7,995 nucleotides of DNA, taken from assembly GCA_900769995.1 (NCBI GenBank), contig CAAGIT010000071.1:1-7995 (forward strand). Reading direction: 5' to 3'. The notes beneath the pieces are model-generated. The model did no database searches. It was not told the origin of the DNA and saw only the letters and a program-made list of their open reading frames with translations. Shown here piece after piece: positions 1 through 5,642 of this stretch. Every line of letters begins with the position of its first letter. The stretch's first letter is position 1. The stretch comes from an uncultured Oscillospiraceae bacterium. Its GTDB lineage: Bacteria > Bacillota > Clostridia > Oscillospirales > Oscillospiraceae. A program made the position numbers and the translations under genes.

Positions 1-304
1 AGAGGAATTTTGCGGCAGTGAGAATTTTGATATTGACAAGGTGGAGCTTCAATCGCAGAACCAGCTTGCGTTATACATAAAGCAGACGACCGAGGCATAC
101 ATTGAGAACAAAGCGAACGAGCTTGGGGCAGCAATTCAGGCGGAGGTGACATTGACAAATGGGGAATATCCGATGCCGCACGGGGTGACGATCATCGGGA
201 CACTGAATGTCGAGCAGATCAAGGCCCTTTCGGCGTATCTGACCGATGCACTGAATATCGCGGAGGAAAATCAGGAGTGGAAGCTATATGGCGCAACTGA
301 GTGA
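1..304 (+). CDS. spoIIIAF: Stage III sporulation protein AF, C-terminal part (5' truncated by window edge)
   Basis: The reading frame is open from base 2 to the TGA at 302-304, giving the last 100 residues; the true start lies upstream of the window, so the in-frame GTG at 41 is internal. SpoIIIAF is a membrane protein of the mother-cell half of the SpoIIIA-SpoIIQ channel that sustains the engulfed forespore. The visible part is the soluble C-terminal domain: an amphipathic helix (ALYIKQTTEAYIENKANELG), a beta strand, a PHGVTIIG strand, and a final helix with the family-typical 'EQIKALSAYLTDALNI' pattern. The N-terminal membrane helices are outside the window. It overlaps spoIIIAG by 17 bases, as expected within the spoIIIA operon. 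The identification rests partly on the following two genes. Confidence 0.88.
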   Translation, partial: EEFCGSENFDIDKVELQSQNQLALYIKQTTEAYIENKANELGAAIQAEVTLTNGEYPMPHGVTIIGTLNVEQIKALSAYLTDALNIAEENQEWKLYGATE

Positions 305-809
305 CCTGTCCAAGAAGCTGCTGACGGGTCTGAAAAAGTATAAATATGCTGTGTTGGTACTGGTTTTGGGGATCGCACTGCTATTATTGCCCTTTGGCGG
401 CGAAGATGAGCAGCCGCCTCAGACGGCAGCACAAGCTGAGCTGAGCGATGAAACCTATACAGCGCAGATGGAGCAGAGGCTTTCTGATATGCTGATGCAA
501 ATTGACGGCGCAGGTTATGTGAAGGTCATGCTCACCCTGAAACGCAGCAGCCGCACCGATTACCAAACCGATAAACAAAGCTCCAAGGGAGATTCGCAGC
601 AGAGTGAGGAACAAAAAACAGTGATTTTGTCCGAGGGCAGCGCATACGATAAAGCGGCAGTGTCTTCGGTGGAGTATCCGCAGTTTCAAGGCGCGTTGAT
701 TATCAGCGAAGGTGCGGATACAGCAGCGGTCAAGCTCGACCTGATCCAAGCGGTTGCGGCGATCACCGGCTTGAGCAGTGATTGTATCACGGTTGTCAAA
801 ATGAAATGA
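288..809 (+). CDS. spoIIIAG: Stage III sporulation protein AG
   Basis: This 173-residue protein forms a large ring in the intermembrane space as part of the SpoIIIA-SpoIIQ feeding-tube complex during engulfment. Residues 1-18 are basic, about 19-36 form one membrane helix (AVLVLVLGIALLLLPF), and about 55-173 form a ring-building-motif domain. That domain has an 'LSDMLMQIDGAGYVKVMLTL' helix-strand unit, a Lys/Ser/Gln-rich excursion at about 88-110 corresponding to the beta-insertion, and the typical 'PQFQGALIISEGAD' strand and closing helix. It is shorter than the roughly 229-residue Bacillus protein, as is common in clostridia. AGGAG at 273-277 precedes the ATG at 288, inside the end of spoIIIAF. 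spoIIIAH starts 13 bases after its stop. Confidence 0.93.
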   Translation: MAQLSDLSKKLLTGLKKYKYAVLVLVLGIALLLLPFGGEDEQPPQTAAQAELSDETYTAQMEQRLSDMLMQIDGAGYVKVMLTLKRSSRTDYQTDKQSSKGDSQQSEEQKTVILSEGSAYDKAAVSSVEYPQFQGALIISEGADTAAVKLDLIQAVAAITGLSSDCITVVKMK

Positions 810-822
810 TGGAGGAATTGCA

Positions 823-1374
823 ATGAAAACATGGAAACGCAACGCAGTGATTGCCGCAGTGCTGGTTTTGGTTTGCGCCAGCATTTACCTCAACTGGCTT
901 TACGGCAACGATACGCCCGAATTGACAGAGAGCTTGGATGCAGATAAGATTCTGGGAGAATCGACGTTGGTGCTCAACGATACGACGCAGTTGAATGAAG
1001 CGGCGTCGATGGAGAATACGCCGACAGGGGATGAGTATTTTGCCCAGATGCGCCTGTCACGCCAGATGGCCCGCGATGAGGCGGTGACGCTGCTGCAGGA
1101 AACGATCGCCTATGCCGAGGGTGCGGATACCACTTCTACGAACCTTCAGCTTGAAAATATCATATCGTGCGCGTTGACGGAATCGCAAATCGAAAGTCTG
1201 GTCATTGCCAAGGGCTATAGCGATTGCGTGGCATATATCAGTGATGAGGGCATTTCTCTGGCGGTAGCCGCACCGATCGAGGGCCTGCAGCAGAGCGATG
1301 TCAGCCTGCTTGCCGATATTGTGATGGCGCAGACCGATTTCAAATTAAGCGATATTCGTATTATCGGGGTATAA
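823..1374 (+). CDS. spoIIIAH: Stage III sporulation protein AH
   Basis: This 183-residue membrane protein is the mother-cell partner of forespore SpoIIQ; its extracytoplasmic domain is related to YscJ/FliF ring proteins of secretion systems and flagella. A short basic N-terminus (MKTWKRN) precedes one membrane helix at about residues 8-27. A variable acidic linker follows to about residue 70, then the conserved domain begins with 'EYFAQMRLSRQMARDEAV' and runs through 'TESQIESLVIAKGYSDCVAYI' to the C-terminus. The start is set by GGAGG at 811-815, seven bases before the ATG. It is the last gene of the spoIIIA operon, followed by a 74-base gap that contains a promoter for the next unit. Transcription from an upstream sigma-E promoter is expected from the family but lies outside the window. 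Confidence 0.94.
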   Translation: MKTWKRNAVIAAVLVLVCASIYLNWLYGNDTPELTESLDADKILGESTLVLNDTTQLNEAASMENTPTGDEYFAQMRLSRQMARDEAVTLLQETIAYAEGADTTSTNLQLENIISCALTESQIESLVIAKGYSDCVAYISDEGISLAVAAPIEGLQQSDVSLLADIVMAQTDFKLSDIRIIGV

Positions 1375-1388
1375 AGCCGAAAAAGGTG

Positions 1389-1416
1389 TTGTAATTTTTC
1401 CAAAATGTGATAGAAT
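1389..1416 (+). promoter_or_regulatory. Predicted sigma-A promoter with extended -10
   Basis: TTGTAA at 1389-1394 and TAGAAT at 1411-1416 are separated by 16 bases. TG at 1408-1409, one base before the -10 hexamer, makes an extended -10, and the spacer is AT-rich. The start of transcription would fall at about 1422-1424, some 25 bases before the Asp23-family ATG. It lies in the only gap between the sporulation operon and the housekeeping genes, which gives those genes vegetative expression independent of spoIIIA. This is read from motifs only. Confidence 0.72.
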
Positions 1417-1448
1417 AGAGAAAATGAAACAGAAGGGAAGTTACTGAT

Positions 1449-1838
1449 ATGGCAGAGAACAAGAATTATCTTGTGCAGAAGCAGGAAGGCGGCAACATCC
1501 TGATCTCTGAGGAGGTCATCGCCTCGATCGCAGCCTTGGCTGTGCGTGATGTTGAGGGTGTTTACGGCTTGAGTGTCTCGCAGGTTCTGGATTTTTCCAA
1601 TATTCTCCGCAAGAAGAATCTCGGCAAGGGCATCCGTGTCACATTTACGGAGGACAGCATGGATATCGCCTGTAATTTGGTCGTGATGATGGGTTCACCG
1701 GTCATGGCCGTTGCCAGGAATGTCCAGGAGGCGATTGCAGATGCCGTGACTTCGATGACCGGCACTGCGCCGCTGCACGTACATGTCAATGTTTGCGGTG
1801 TTGCCGTTCCGAAGGAAACAAAGCCCGCAGTTCAGTAA
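1449..1838 (+). CDS. Asp23/Gls24 family envelope stress response protein (YqhY-like)
   Basis: This 129-residue cytosolic protein is one Asp23/Gls24 domain from about residue 12 to 125. It opens with 'GGNILISEEVIASIAALA', followed by 'VRDVEGVYGL', 'GKGIRVTF', a strand 'DIACNLVVMMGSPVMAVARN', the helix 'VQEAIADAVTSMTG' and a final 'VHVNVCGVAV' strand. There is no signal peptide or membrane helix. The position just upstream of nusB matches YqhY of Bacillus, which has been linked to control of acetyl-CoA carboxylase; the accB-accC genes often found alongside it are not present here. The biochemical role is unknown. AAGGG at 1433-1437 is a modest ribosome binding site about 11 bases before the ATG. 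The gene has its own predicted promoter. Confidence 0.92.
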   Translation: MAENKNYLVQKQEGGNILISEEVIASIAALAVRDVEGVYGLSVSQVLDFSNILRKKNLGKGIRVTFTEDSMDIACNLVVMMGSPVMAVARNVQEAIADAVTSMTGTAPLHVHVNVCGVAVPKETKPAVQ

Positions 1839-1847
1839 GGAAATCGA

Positions 1848-1871
1848 GGGGTGCTGTGCTTGCAGCACCCC
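1848..1871 (+). other. Perfect 9-bp RNA hairpin between the asp23-family gene and nusB
   Basis: GGGGTGCTG at 1848-1856 pairs without mismatch with CAGCACCCC at 1863-1871 around a six-base loop TGCTTG. The next bases are AAATCT, so there is no U-run on either strand and it is not a standard intrinsic terminator. It sits nine bases after the asp23-family stop and ends 17 bases before the nusB SD at 1889-1894. An RNA-stability or processing element, or a partial attenuator that tunes nusB-operon expression, would fit; the function is inference. Confidence 0.7.
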
Positions 1872-1900
1872 AAATCTGCTATCAGAATGAGGAGAACGCA

Positions 1901-2356
1901 ATGACACGCTCAAATGCCAGAGAACTTGCCGCGCACCTGATCTACGAGCTTGACTATACCGGTCAGGCACCTGCGGATGCGATCAAAGCGCGGCTGGAGC
2001 AGCCCTATTATAACGAGCTTGCCGACGAGAACGAGGTCTATACCGAACGTCCGAACAAAAAACAGCTCACCTATATCACCGCCTGTGTCGAGGGTGTGAT
2101 TGCCCGCGCAGACGAGCTGGATGCCTACATCAGGCAGTACTCCATCGGTTGGGATGTCCACCGCATTTCCCGATTTACCAAGGCGGCTCTGCGGCTTGCG
2201 CTGTATGAGATCCTCTATGTGGAGGATGTGCCGACGGGTGTTGCGATCAATGAATGTGTGGAGCTGACGCGGAAATATGAGGAAGCGGAGATCGTCTCGT
2301 TTGTGAACGGGCTTCTCGGCTCCTTTGCCCGTGCACAGAAGGAGCATCAGGAATGA
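1901..2356 (+). CDS. nusB: Transcription antitermination factor NusB
   Basis: NusB is an all-helical RNA-binding protein. With NusE (ribosomal protein S10) it binds boxA in leader and spacer RNA and supports antitermination on rRNA operons. The 151-residue product has the family N-terminus 'TRSNARELAAHLIYELDY'. The conserved C-terminal half begins at about residue 88 with 'ISRFTKAALRLALYEILY', followed by 'VPTGVAINECVELTRKY' and 'SFVNGLLGSFAR'. 'RFTKAA' replaces the more usual 'RLSxxER'-like stretch. The start is chosen by GAGGAG at 1889-1894, six bases before the ATG; an in-frame upstream start at 1793 would run through the asp23-family gene and the hairpin and adds no family sequence. The TGA overlaps the next ATG by four bases. 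Confidence 0.95.
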   Translation: MTRSNARELAAHLIYELDYTGQAPADAIKARLEQPYYNELADENEVYTERPNKKQLTYITACVEGVIARADELDAYIRQYSIGWDVHRISRFTKAALRLALYEILYVEDVPTGVAINECVELTRKYEEAEIVSFVNGLLGSFARAQKEHQE

Positions 2357-3282
2357 ACGTTTTGGCGTTCGATACCAGCAATTATACGACCTCCGTTGCT
2401 GCTTTTGACGGGGCGCGGGAATGCCATGTCTCTCGGCTGCTGGATGTTGCAGCGGGTAGTCTTGGCCTGCGCCAGAGCGACGCTCTTTTTGCCCATGTGA
2501 AACGCCTGCCGGAGCTGTCCGACAGGCTGTTTTCGGATTTTGGGCAGGGGAGAATCGATGCCATCGGTGTCAGCACCCGTCCGCGTGCGGTGGAAGGGTC
2601 GTATATGCCCTGTTTTTTGGCAGGGGAGTCACAGGCGAAGGTGCTTGGCGCGGCTTTGGGTGTGCCGGTCTATGAGTTTTCCCATCAGCAGGGGCATATT
2701 GCCGCGGCACTGTGGTCGTCTGACCGTATGGATTTGATGCAGAAGCCCCATCTTTCGTGGCATTTGTCGGGCGGCACAACGGAGCTGCTTTTGGTTACGC
2801 CGGAGGGACTGTCTGTCCATGCGGAGAAAATCGGCGGCACAACGGATATTTCCGCCGGTCAGTTGATCGACCGCACAGGCAAGCTTTTGGGACTGCCCTT
2901 TCCTGCCGGAAAGCATCTGGATGCACTGAGCAGGGAAGCGGAGGACAAGCAGACCTTCCGCGTAAAGGTGCATGGCACGGAATTTTCGCTCTCCGGCGTG
3001 CAGAATAAGGTGGAGGCGTATCACAAGGGTAATGCGGCGGAAACCGCAGCCTACGCGCTGCGGTGTTTGATTGGCGCGATCGTTGAGGCGACAAAAAACG
3101 CATTAAAGCAGTATCCTGTGGAAGCGGTCGTGTTTGCCGGCGGTGTTTCGTCAAACAGCCTGCTCCGCGAGAAGTGCAGGCAGCTTCCGGCGATATTCTG
3201 CCCGCCGCAGTATTCGACGGATAACGCGGTCGGTACGGCGGTTTTGGCATGGAGGGCACATCATGCAGCAGCCGATCTATGA
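2353..3282 (+). CDS. Kae1/TsaD-like M22 family protein (paralog of TsaD)
   Basis: This 309-residue protein has the ASKHA-type fold of the Kae1/TsaD (Gcp) family. Visible signatures are 'LAFDTSNYTTSVAAF' at the N-terminus, the metal-binding pair H111/H115 in 'SHQQGHIAAAL', 'LSGGTTELLLV' at 138-148, 'SLSGVQNKV' at 212-220, 'GGVSSNSLLREKC' at 263-275 and the metal-ligand-like D290 in 'STDNAVGTA'. True TsaD makes the t6A37 tRNA modification, is about 335-340 residues long and has 'LSGGHT' and a glycine-rich 'PGPGLVGSLLVG' motif. Here these read 'LSGGTT' and 'RPRAVEGSYMPCFLAG', so I call it a paralog, sometimes annotated O-sialoglycoprotein endopeptidase, of unknown substrate. AAGGAG at 2339-2344 and a 4-base overlap couple it to nusB; it overlaps xseA by 20 bases. 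Confidence 0.87.
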   Translation: MNVLAFDTSNYTTSVAAFDGARECHVSRLLDVAAGSLGLRQSDALFAHVKRLPELSDRLFSDFGQGRIDAIGVSTRPRAVEGSYMPCFLAGESQAKVLGAALGVPVYEFSHQQGHIAAALWSSDRMDLMQKPHLSWHLSGGTTELLLVTPEGLSVHAEKIGGTTDISAGQLIDRTGKLLGLPFPAGKHLDALSREAEDKQTFRVKVHGTEFSLSGVQNKVEAYHKGNAAETAAYALRCLIGAIVEATKNALKQYPVEAVVFAGGVSSNSLLREKCRQLPAIFCPPQYSTDNAVGTAVLAWRAHHAAADL

Positions 3283-4465
3283 AGTCTCTCAAATCAACGA
3301 ATATCTGAAGCTGCGTTTTGAGGAGGACGAATTTTTGTCCAATGTCCTCATTCGCGGCGAGATCAGCAACTATAAGCTCTATCCCTCGGGACATCATTAT
3401 TTTTCGCTCAAGGATGCCGGCGGCGCCATGCGCTGCGTGATGTTCAAGGGCAACGCGTTTCGCCTGCGGTTTCGACCGGAAAACGGGATGAAGGTCATTG
3501 CCGGCGGAAGAATCTCCGTTTTCCCGCGGGACGGTGCCTATCAGCTCTATTGCACGGAGCTGACTCCAGACGGCGTGGGCGATCTTCATGTTGCCTTTGA
3601 GCAGCTCAAGGCAAAAATGCAGCAGGAGGGGCTGTTTTCCCAGGAGAGGAAACAATCTTTACCAAAATTTCCGCACCGTATCGCGATCATTACATCCTCG
3701 GCGGGTGCGGCGTTAAGGGATATGCTCCGCATTCTGCGGAAACGCTATCCACTGTGTGAGGTCAAGCTGCTTGCCGTTCGCGTACAGGGCGTGGAGGCGC
3801 CTGCGGAGATCGCGGGCGCGATAAAGTATGCCAACCGCTATGAGGTTGCCGACCTGATTATTACCGGACGCGGCGGCGGTTCGATCGAGGATTTGTGGGC
3901 ATTCAACGATGAGCGTGTTGCCCGCGCGATTGCCGCATCCAGAATTCCGGTGATCTCCGCTGTCGGACATGAGCCGGATGTGACCATTTCGGACTTTGTG
4001 GCGGATCTGCGTGCGGCAACGCCGTCGAATGCGGCAGAGCTTGCCGTGCCCGATCAGCAGGAATTGCGAAAGCATTTGCTGGCACAAAGAGCGCTGCTTC
4101 TGACACTGATGAACAAGCGGTTGAAGCAGGAGAAACAGCGTGTCGATGCACTCGCACGGTCGAGAAGCCTGAAAAGTCCGCTGAATTATATCCATGACCG
4201 CCGGATGCTGCTCGACTATACGCATCGGCGTTTGGGTGCGGCATCAGCGGCGTTATGCAATAAAAATCGGGAACGTTTTGTCCGTCTGACGGCGAAGCTC
4301 GATGCGATGAGTCCGCTGAAGGTGCTTTCGCGGGGATATTCCATGACGACAGACAAAAACGGAGCATTGATTAAAAGTATTCAGACCGTCTCTGTGGGAG
4401 ATCGTTTGACCGTCAGCTTTTCCGACGGTAAGGCGGTCGCAGAGGTACAGGAGGTAACGAAATGA
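3263..4465 (+). CDS. xseA: Exodeoxyribonuclease VII large subunit
   Basis: XseA is the catalytic subunit of exonuclease VII, which degrades single-stranded DNA from both ends into oligonucleotides in repair and recombination. The 400-residue protein has an N-terminal OB-fold from about residue 4 to 102 ('SNVLIRGEISNYK', 'GHHYFSLKD', 'VIAGGRISVF'). The catalytic domain follows from about 125: 'RIAIITSSAGAALRDML' at 139-155, 'GRGGGSIEDLWAFNDE' at 202-217 and 'GHEPDVTISDFVADLRAATP' at 235-254. A long coiled-coil region and the C-terminal 'SPLKVLSRGYSMTTD' segment complete it. GGAGGG at 3251-3256, six bases before the ATG, sets the start; a longer in-frame extension back to 3134 lies inside the preceding gene. 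The TGA overlaps the xseB ATG by four bases. Confidence 0.97.
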   Translation: MQQPIYEVSQINEYLKLRFEEDEFLSNVLIRGEISNYKLYPSGHHYFSLKDAGGAMRCVMFKGNAFRLRFRPENGMKVIAGGRISVFPRDGAYQLYCTELTPDGVGDLHVAFEQLKAKMQQEGLFSQERKQSLPKFPHRIAIITSSAGAALRDMLRILRKRYPLCEVKLLAVRVQGVEAPAEIAGAIKYANRYEVADLIITGRGGGSIEDLWAFNDERVARAIAASRIPVISAVGHEPDVTISDFVADLRAATPSNAAELAVPDQQELRKHLLAQRALLLTLMNKRLKQEKQRVDALARSRSLKSPLNYIHDRRMLLDYTHRRLGAASAALCNKNRERFVRLTAKLDAMSPLKVLSRGYSMTTDKNGALIKSIQTVSVGDRLTVSFSDGKAVAEVQEVTK

Positions 4466-4701
4466 AGCAGGAATCTCAGACCTTTGAACAGCGTCTGAAG
4501 CGCCTGGATGAGATTGTGAGCCGCATGGAACGCGGAGATGTTCCGCTGGAGGAGGCACTGTCCCTGTTTGAGGAGGGAACGGCCTTGGTCGGGAGCTGCT
4601 CGAAGCTGCTCGATGAGGCGGAATTAAAGGTCTTGCAGCTCACAAAGGGTGCAGATGGCACACCGCAGGAGGCGGAGTTTACCGATGAATTTAGCGAATG
4701 A
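4462..4701 (+). CDS. xseB: Exodeoxyribonuclease VII small subunit
   Basis: The 79-residue small subunit binds the coiled-coil of XseA and is needed for active exonuclease VII. It shows the full family pattern: 'TFEQRLKRLDEIVSRME' at 7-23, 'GDVPLEEALSLFEEGTALV' at 25-43, then a helix 'CSKLLDEAELKVLQL' at 46-60 and an acidic tail. The length is normal for the family. AGGAGG at 4449-4454 sits seven bases before the ATG, and the ATGA overlap with xseA suggests coupled synthesis of the two subunits. Its tail is read through by the start of ispA (17-base overlap). Confidence 0.97.
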   Translation: MKQESQTFEQRLKRLDEIVSRMERGDVPLEEALSLFEEGTALVGSCSKLLDEAELKVLQLTKGADGTPQEAEFTDEFSE

Positions 4702-5551
4702 GATGAAGCAGTACGCCGAACGGATCGAGGTCTATCTCAACGGTCGGTTTACAAAGGATGAGCCGCAGAAACGCCTGTTTGAGGCGATGCGGTACAGCTT
4801 GCTTGCAGGCGGCAAGCGCTTGCGGCCGATGCTCGTGCAGGCATTTTGTGAGCTGTGCGGCGGCGAGGTGGAGAAATCGCTCCCATTTGGTGCAGCAATC
4901 GAGATGGTGCACACCTACAGCCTGATTCACGATGACCTGCCGTGCATGGACAATGACGATTTCCGCCGCGGCAAACCCACCAACCACCGTGTTTACGGGG
5001 AAGCCTTGGCTGTTTTGGCGGGCGATGGCCTTCTGACAGCGGCTTTTTCCGAGCTTGCCTCTGCGGATCTGCCGGCGGAGAGAATTGTTGAAGCTGTACG
5101 CGTGCTGTCCCTGTGCGCGGGGGAACTCGGCATGGTCGGCGGTCAGGTGCTCGATATGGACGCGGAAACACGCCTGTGTACGGAGCAGGAGGTCTGCGAT
5201 ATTCAGTCTCGCAAGACCGGCGGCTTGCTCAGTGCCGCCTGCCAACTGGGCGTGATCGCGGCAGGCGGAAGCAAGGCACAGCAAAACGCCGCTGCCGCAT
5301 ATGCCGATGCATTGGGCTTGGCGTTCCAGATTCAGGATGATATTCTGGACGTCATCGGTGATGCCGAAAAGCTCGGAAAGGCAACCGGCGTGGATGGGAA
5401 CAAAAACACCTTTGTCCGTCTCTATGGTGTCGAGGCTTGCCGAGAGAGAGTTGTATCCGAAACGGAAAAGGCGATCTCTGCGCTTACCTTGTTCGAGAAT
5501 CCCGAATTCTTAATTGCACTTGCAAGGGCTTTGGCAGACCGCGACCATTGA
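4685..5551 (+). CDS. ispA: Polyprenyl synthetase, probable farnesyl diphosphate synthase
   Basis: This 288-residue trans-isoprenyl diphosphate synthase condenses isopentenyl and allylic diphosphates, most likely to C15 farnesyl diphosphate for undecaprenol and quinone-type lipids. Key motifs are 'GGKRLRPML' at 42-50, 'HTYSLIHDDLPCMDNDDFRRG' around residues 76-96, and 'FQIQDDILDVIGD' at 214-226. The aspartates of the first motif are D83, D84 and D89, with two residues between D84-L-P and M-D as in bacterial FPP synthases; the second cluster is D218, D219 and D222. K177 in 'SRKTGG' and 'GKATG' at 231-235 are also family features. The start at 4685 is placed by GGAG at 4674-4677; an upstream in-frame ATG at 4649 has no comparable site and precedes no conserved sequence. 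The usual clostridial neighbour dxs does not follow. Confidence 0.94.
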   Translation: MNLANEMKQYAERIEVYLNGRFTKDEPQKRLFEAMRYSLLAGGKRLRPMLVQAFCELCGGEVEKSLPFGAAIEMVHTYSLIHDDLPCMDNDDFRRGKPTNHRVYGEALAVLAGDGLLTAAFSELASADLPAERIVEAVRVLSLCAGELGMVGGQVLDMDAETRLCTEQEVCDIQSRKTGGLLSAACQLGVIAAGGSKAQQNAAAAYADALGLAFQIQDDILDVIGDAEKLGKATGVDGNKNTFVRLYGVEACRERVVSETEKAISALTLFENPEFLIALARALADRDH

Positions 5552-5606
5552 TTGATTTGAACCGGCATCCTCAAAACAGGCAGTGAGATTCCTGACATAA
5601 GGACTT

Positions 5607-5639
5607 GCCGCCTCCGAATAGACTTTTTTCGGAGGTGGT
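5607..5639 (+). promoter_or_regulatory. Leader hairpin that encloses the sigK Shine-Dalgarno sequence
   Basis: Bases 5607-5617 pair with 5629-5639 over 11 positions (nine Watson-Crick and two G-U), and A5618-T5628 can extend the helix to 12. The core is CCTCCGA with TCGGAGG. The 3' arm is the SD GGAGGTG (5631-5637), seven bases before the sigK ATG at 5643, so the SD is fully paired when the hairpin forms. The loop is TAGACTTTT and no U-run follows, so it is not a terminator. A second, weaker stem (GGCA 5579-5582 with TGCC 5606-5609) would compete for the lower part of the same arm. A role in limiting sigK translation is inference. Confidence 0.62.
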
Positions 5640-5642
5640 TTG

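Noticed and set aside
384..884. Minus-strand open frame opposite spoIIIAG
   Set aside because: It is antisense to a well-supported gene, with a Cys/His/Arg-rich composition typical of shadow frames and no ribosome binding site.
1364..1380. TCGG...CCGA inverted repeat at the spoIIIAH stop as a terminator
   Set aside because: The stem is only four base pairs and is followed by AAAAGG, not a U-run.
1793..1900. N-terminal extension of nusB from an in-frame start at 1793
   Set aside because: It would overlap the Asp23-family gene and run through the 9-bp hairpin; the ATG at 1901 has GAGGAG six bases upstream and begins the conserved NusB N-terminus.
3134..3262. N-terminal extension of xseA from 3134
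   Set aside because: It lies wholly inside the preceding gene and encodes Arg/Ser-rich sequence unlike XseA; GGAGGG sits six bases before the ATG at 3263, where the family N-terminus begins.
2795..3655. Long minus-strand open frame (286 codons) opposite the M22 paralog and xseA
   Set aside because: It lies antisense to two genes with clear family motifs, has no recognisable protein sequence or ribosome binding site, and is explained by the codon bias of GC-rich coding DNA.
5489..5517. Possible sigma-A promoter near the end of ispA (TTGTTC ... AATTGC)
   Set aside because: The -10 match is poor (AATTGC) and the sequence lies within codons of ispA; no better candidate was found upstream of sigK.
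5590..5604. CATAAGGAC at 5596-5604 as a sigma-E or sigma-K -10 element for sigK
   Set aside because: The CATA core is there, but the rest of the -10 does not fit CATACAnT or CATAnnnTA. No ATATT-like or AC -35 element sits at the right distance (around 5575-5582 reads AACAGGC).
5607..5639. Hairpin after ispA as an intrinsic terminator
   Set aside because: The T-run (5624-5629) is in the loop and 3' arm rather than after the stem, and the minus strand has no U-run either; it fits an SD-sequestering structure better.
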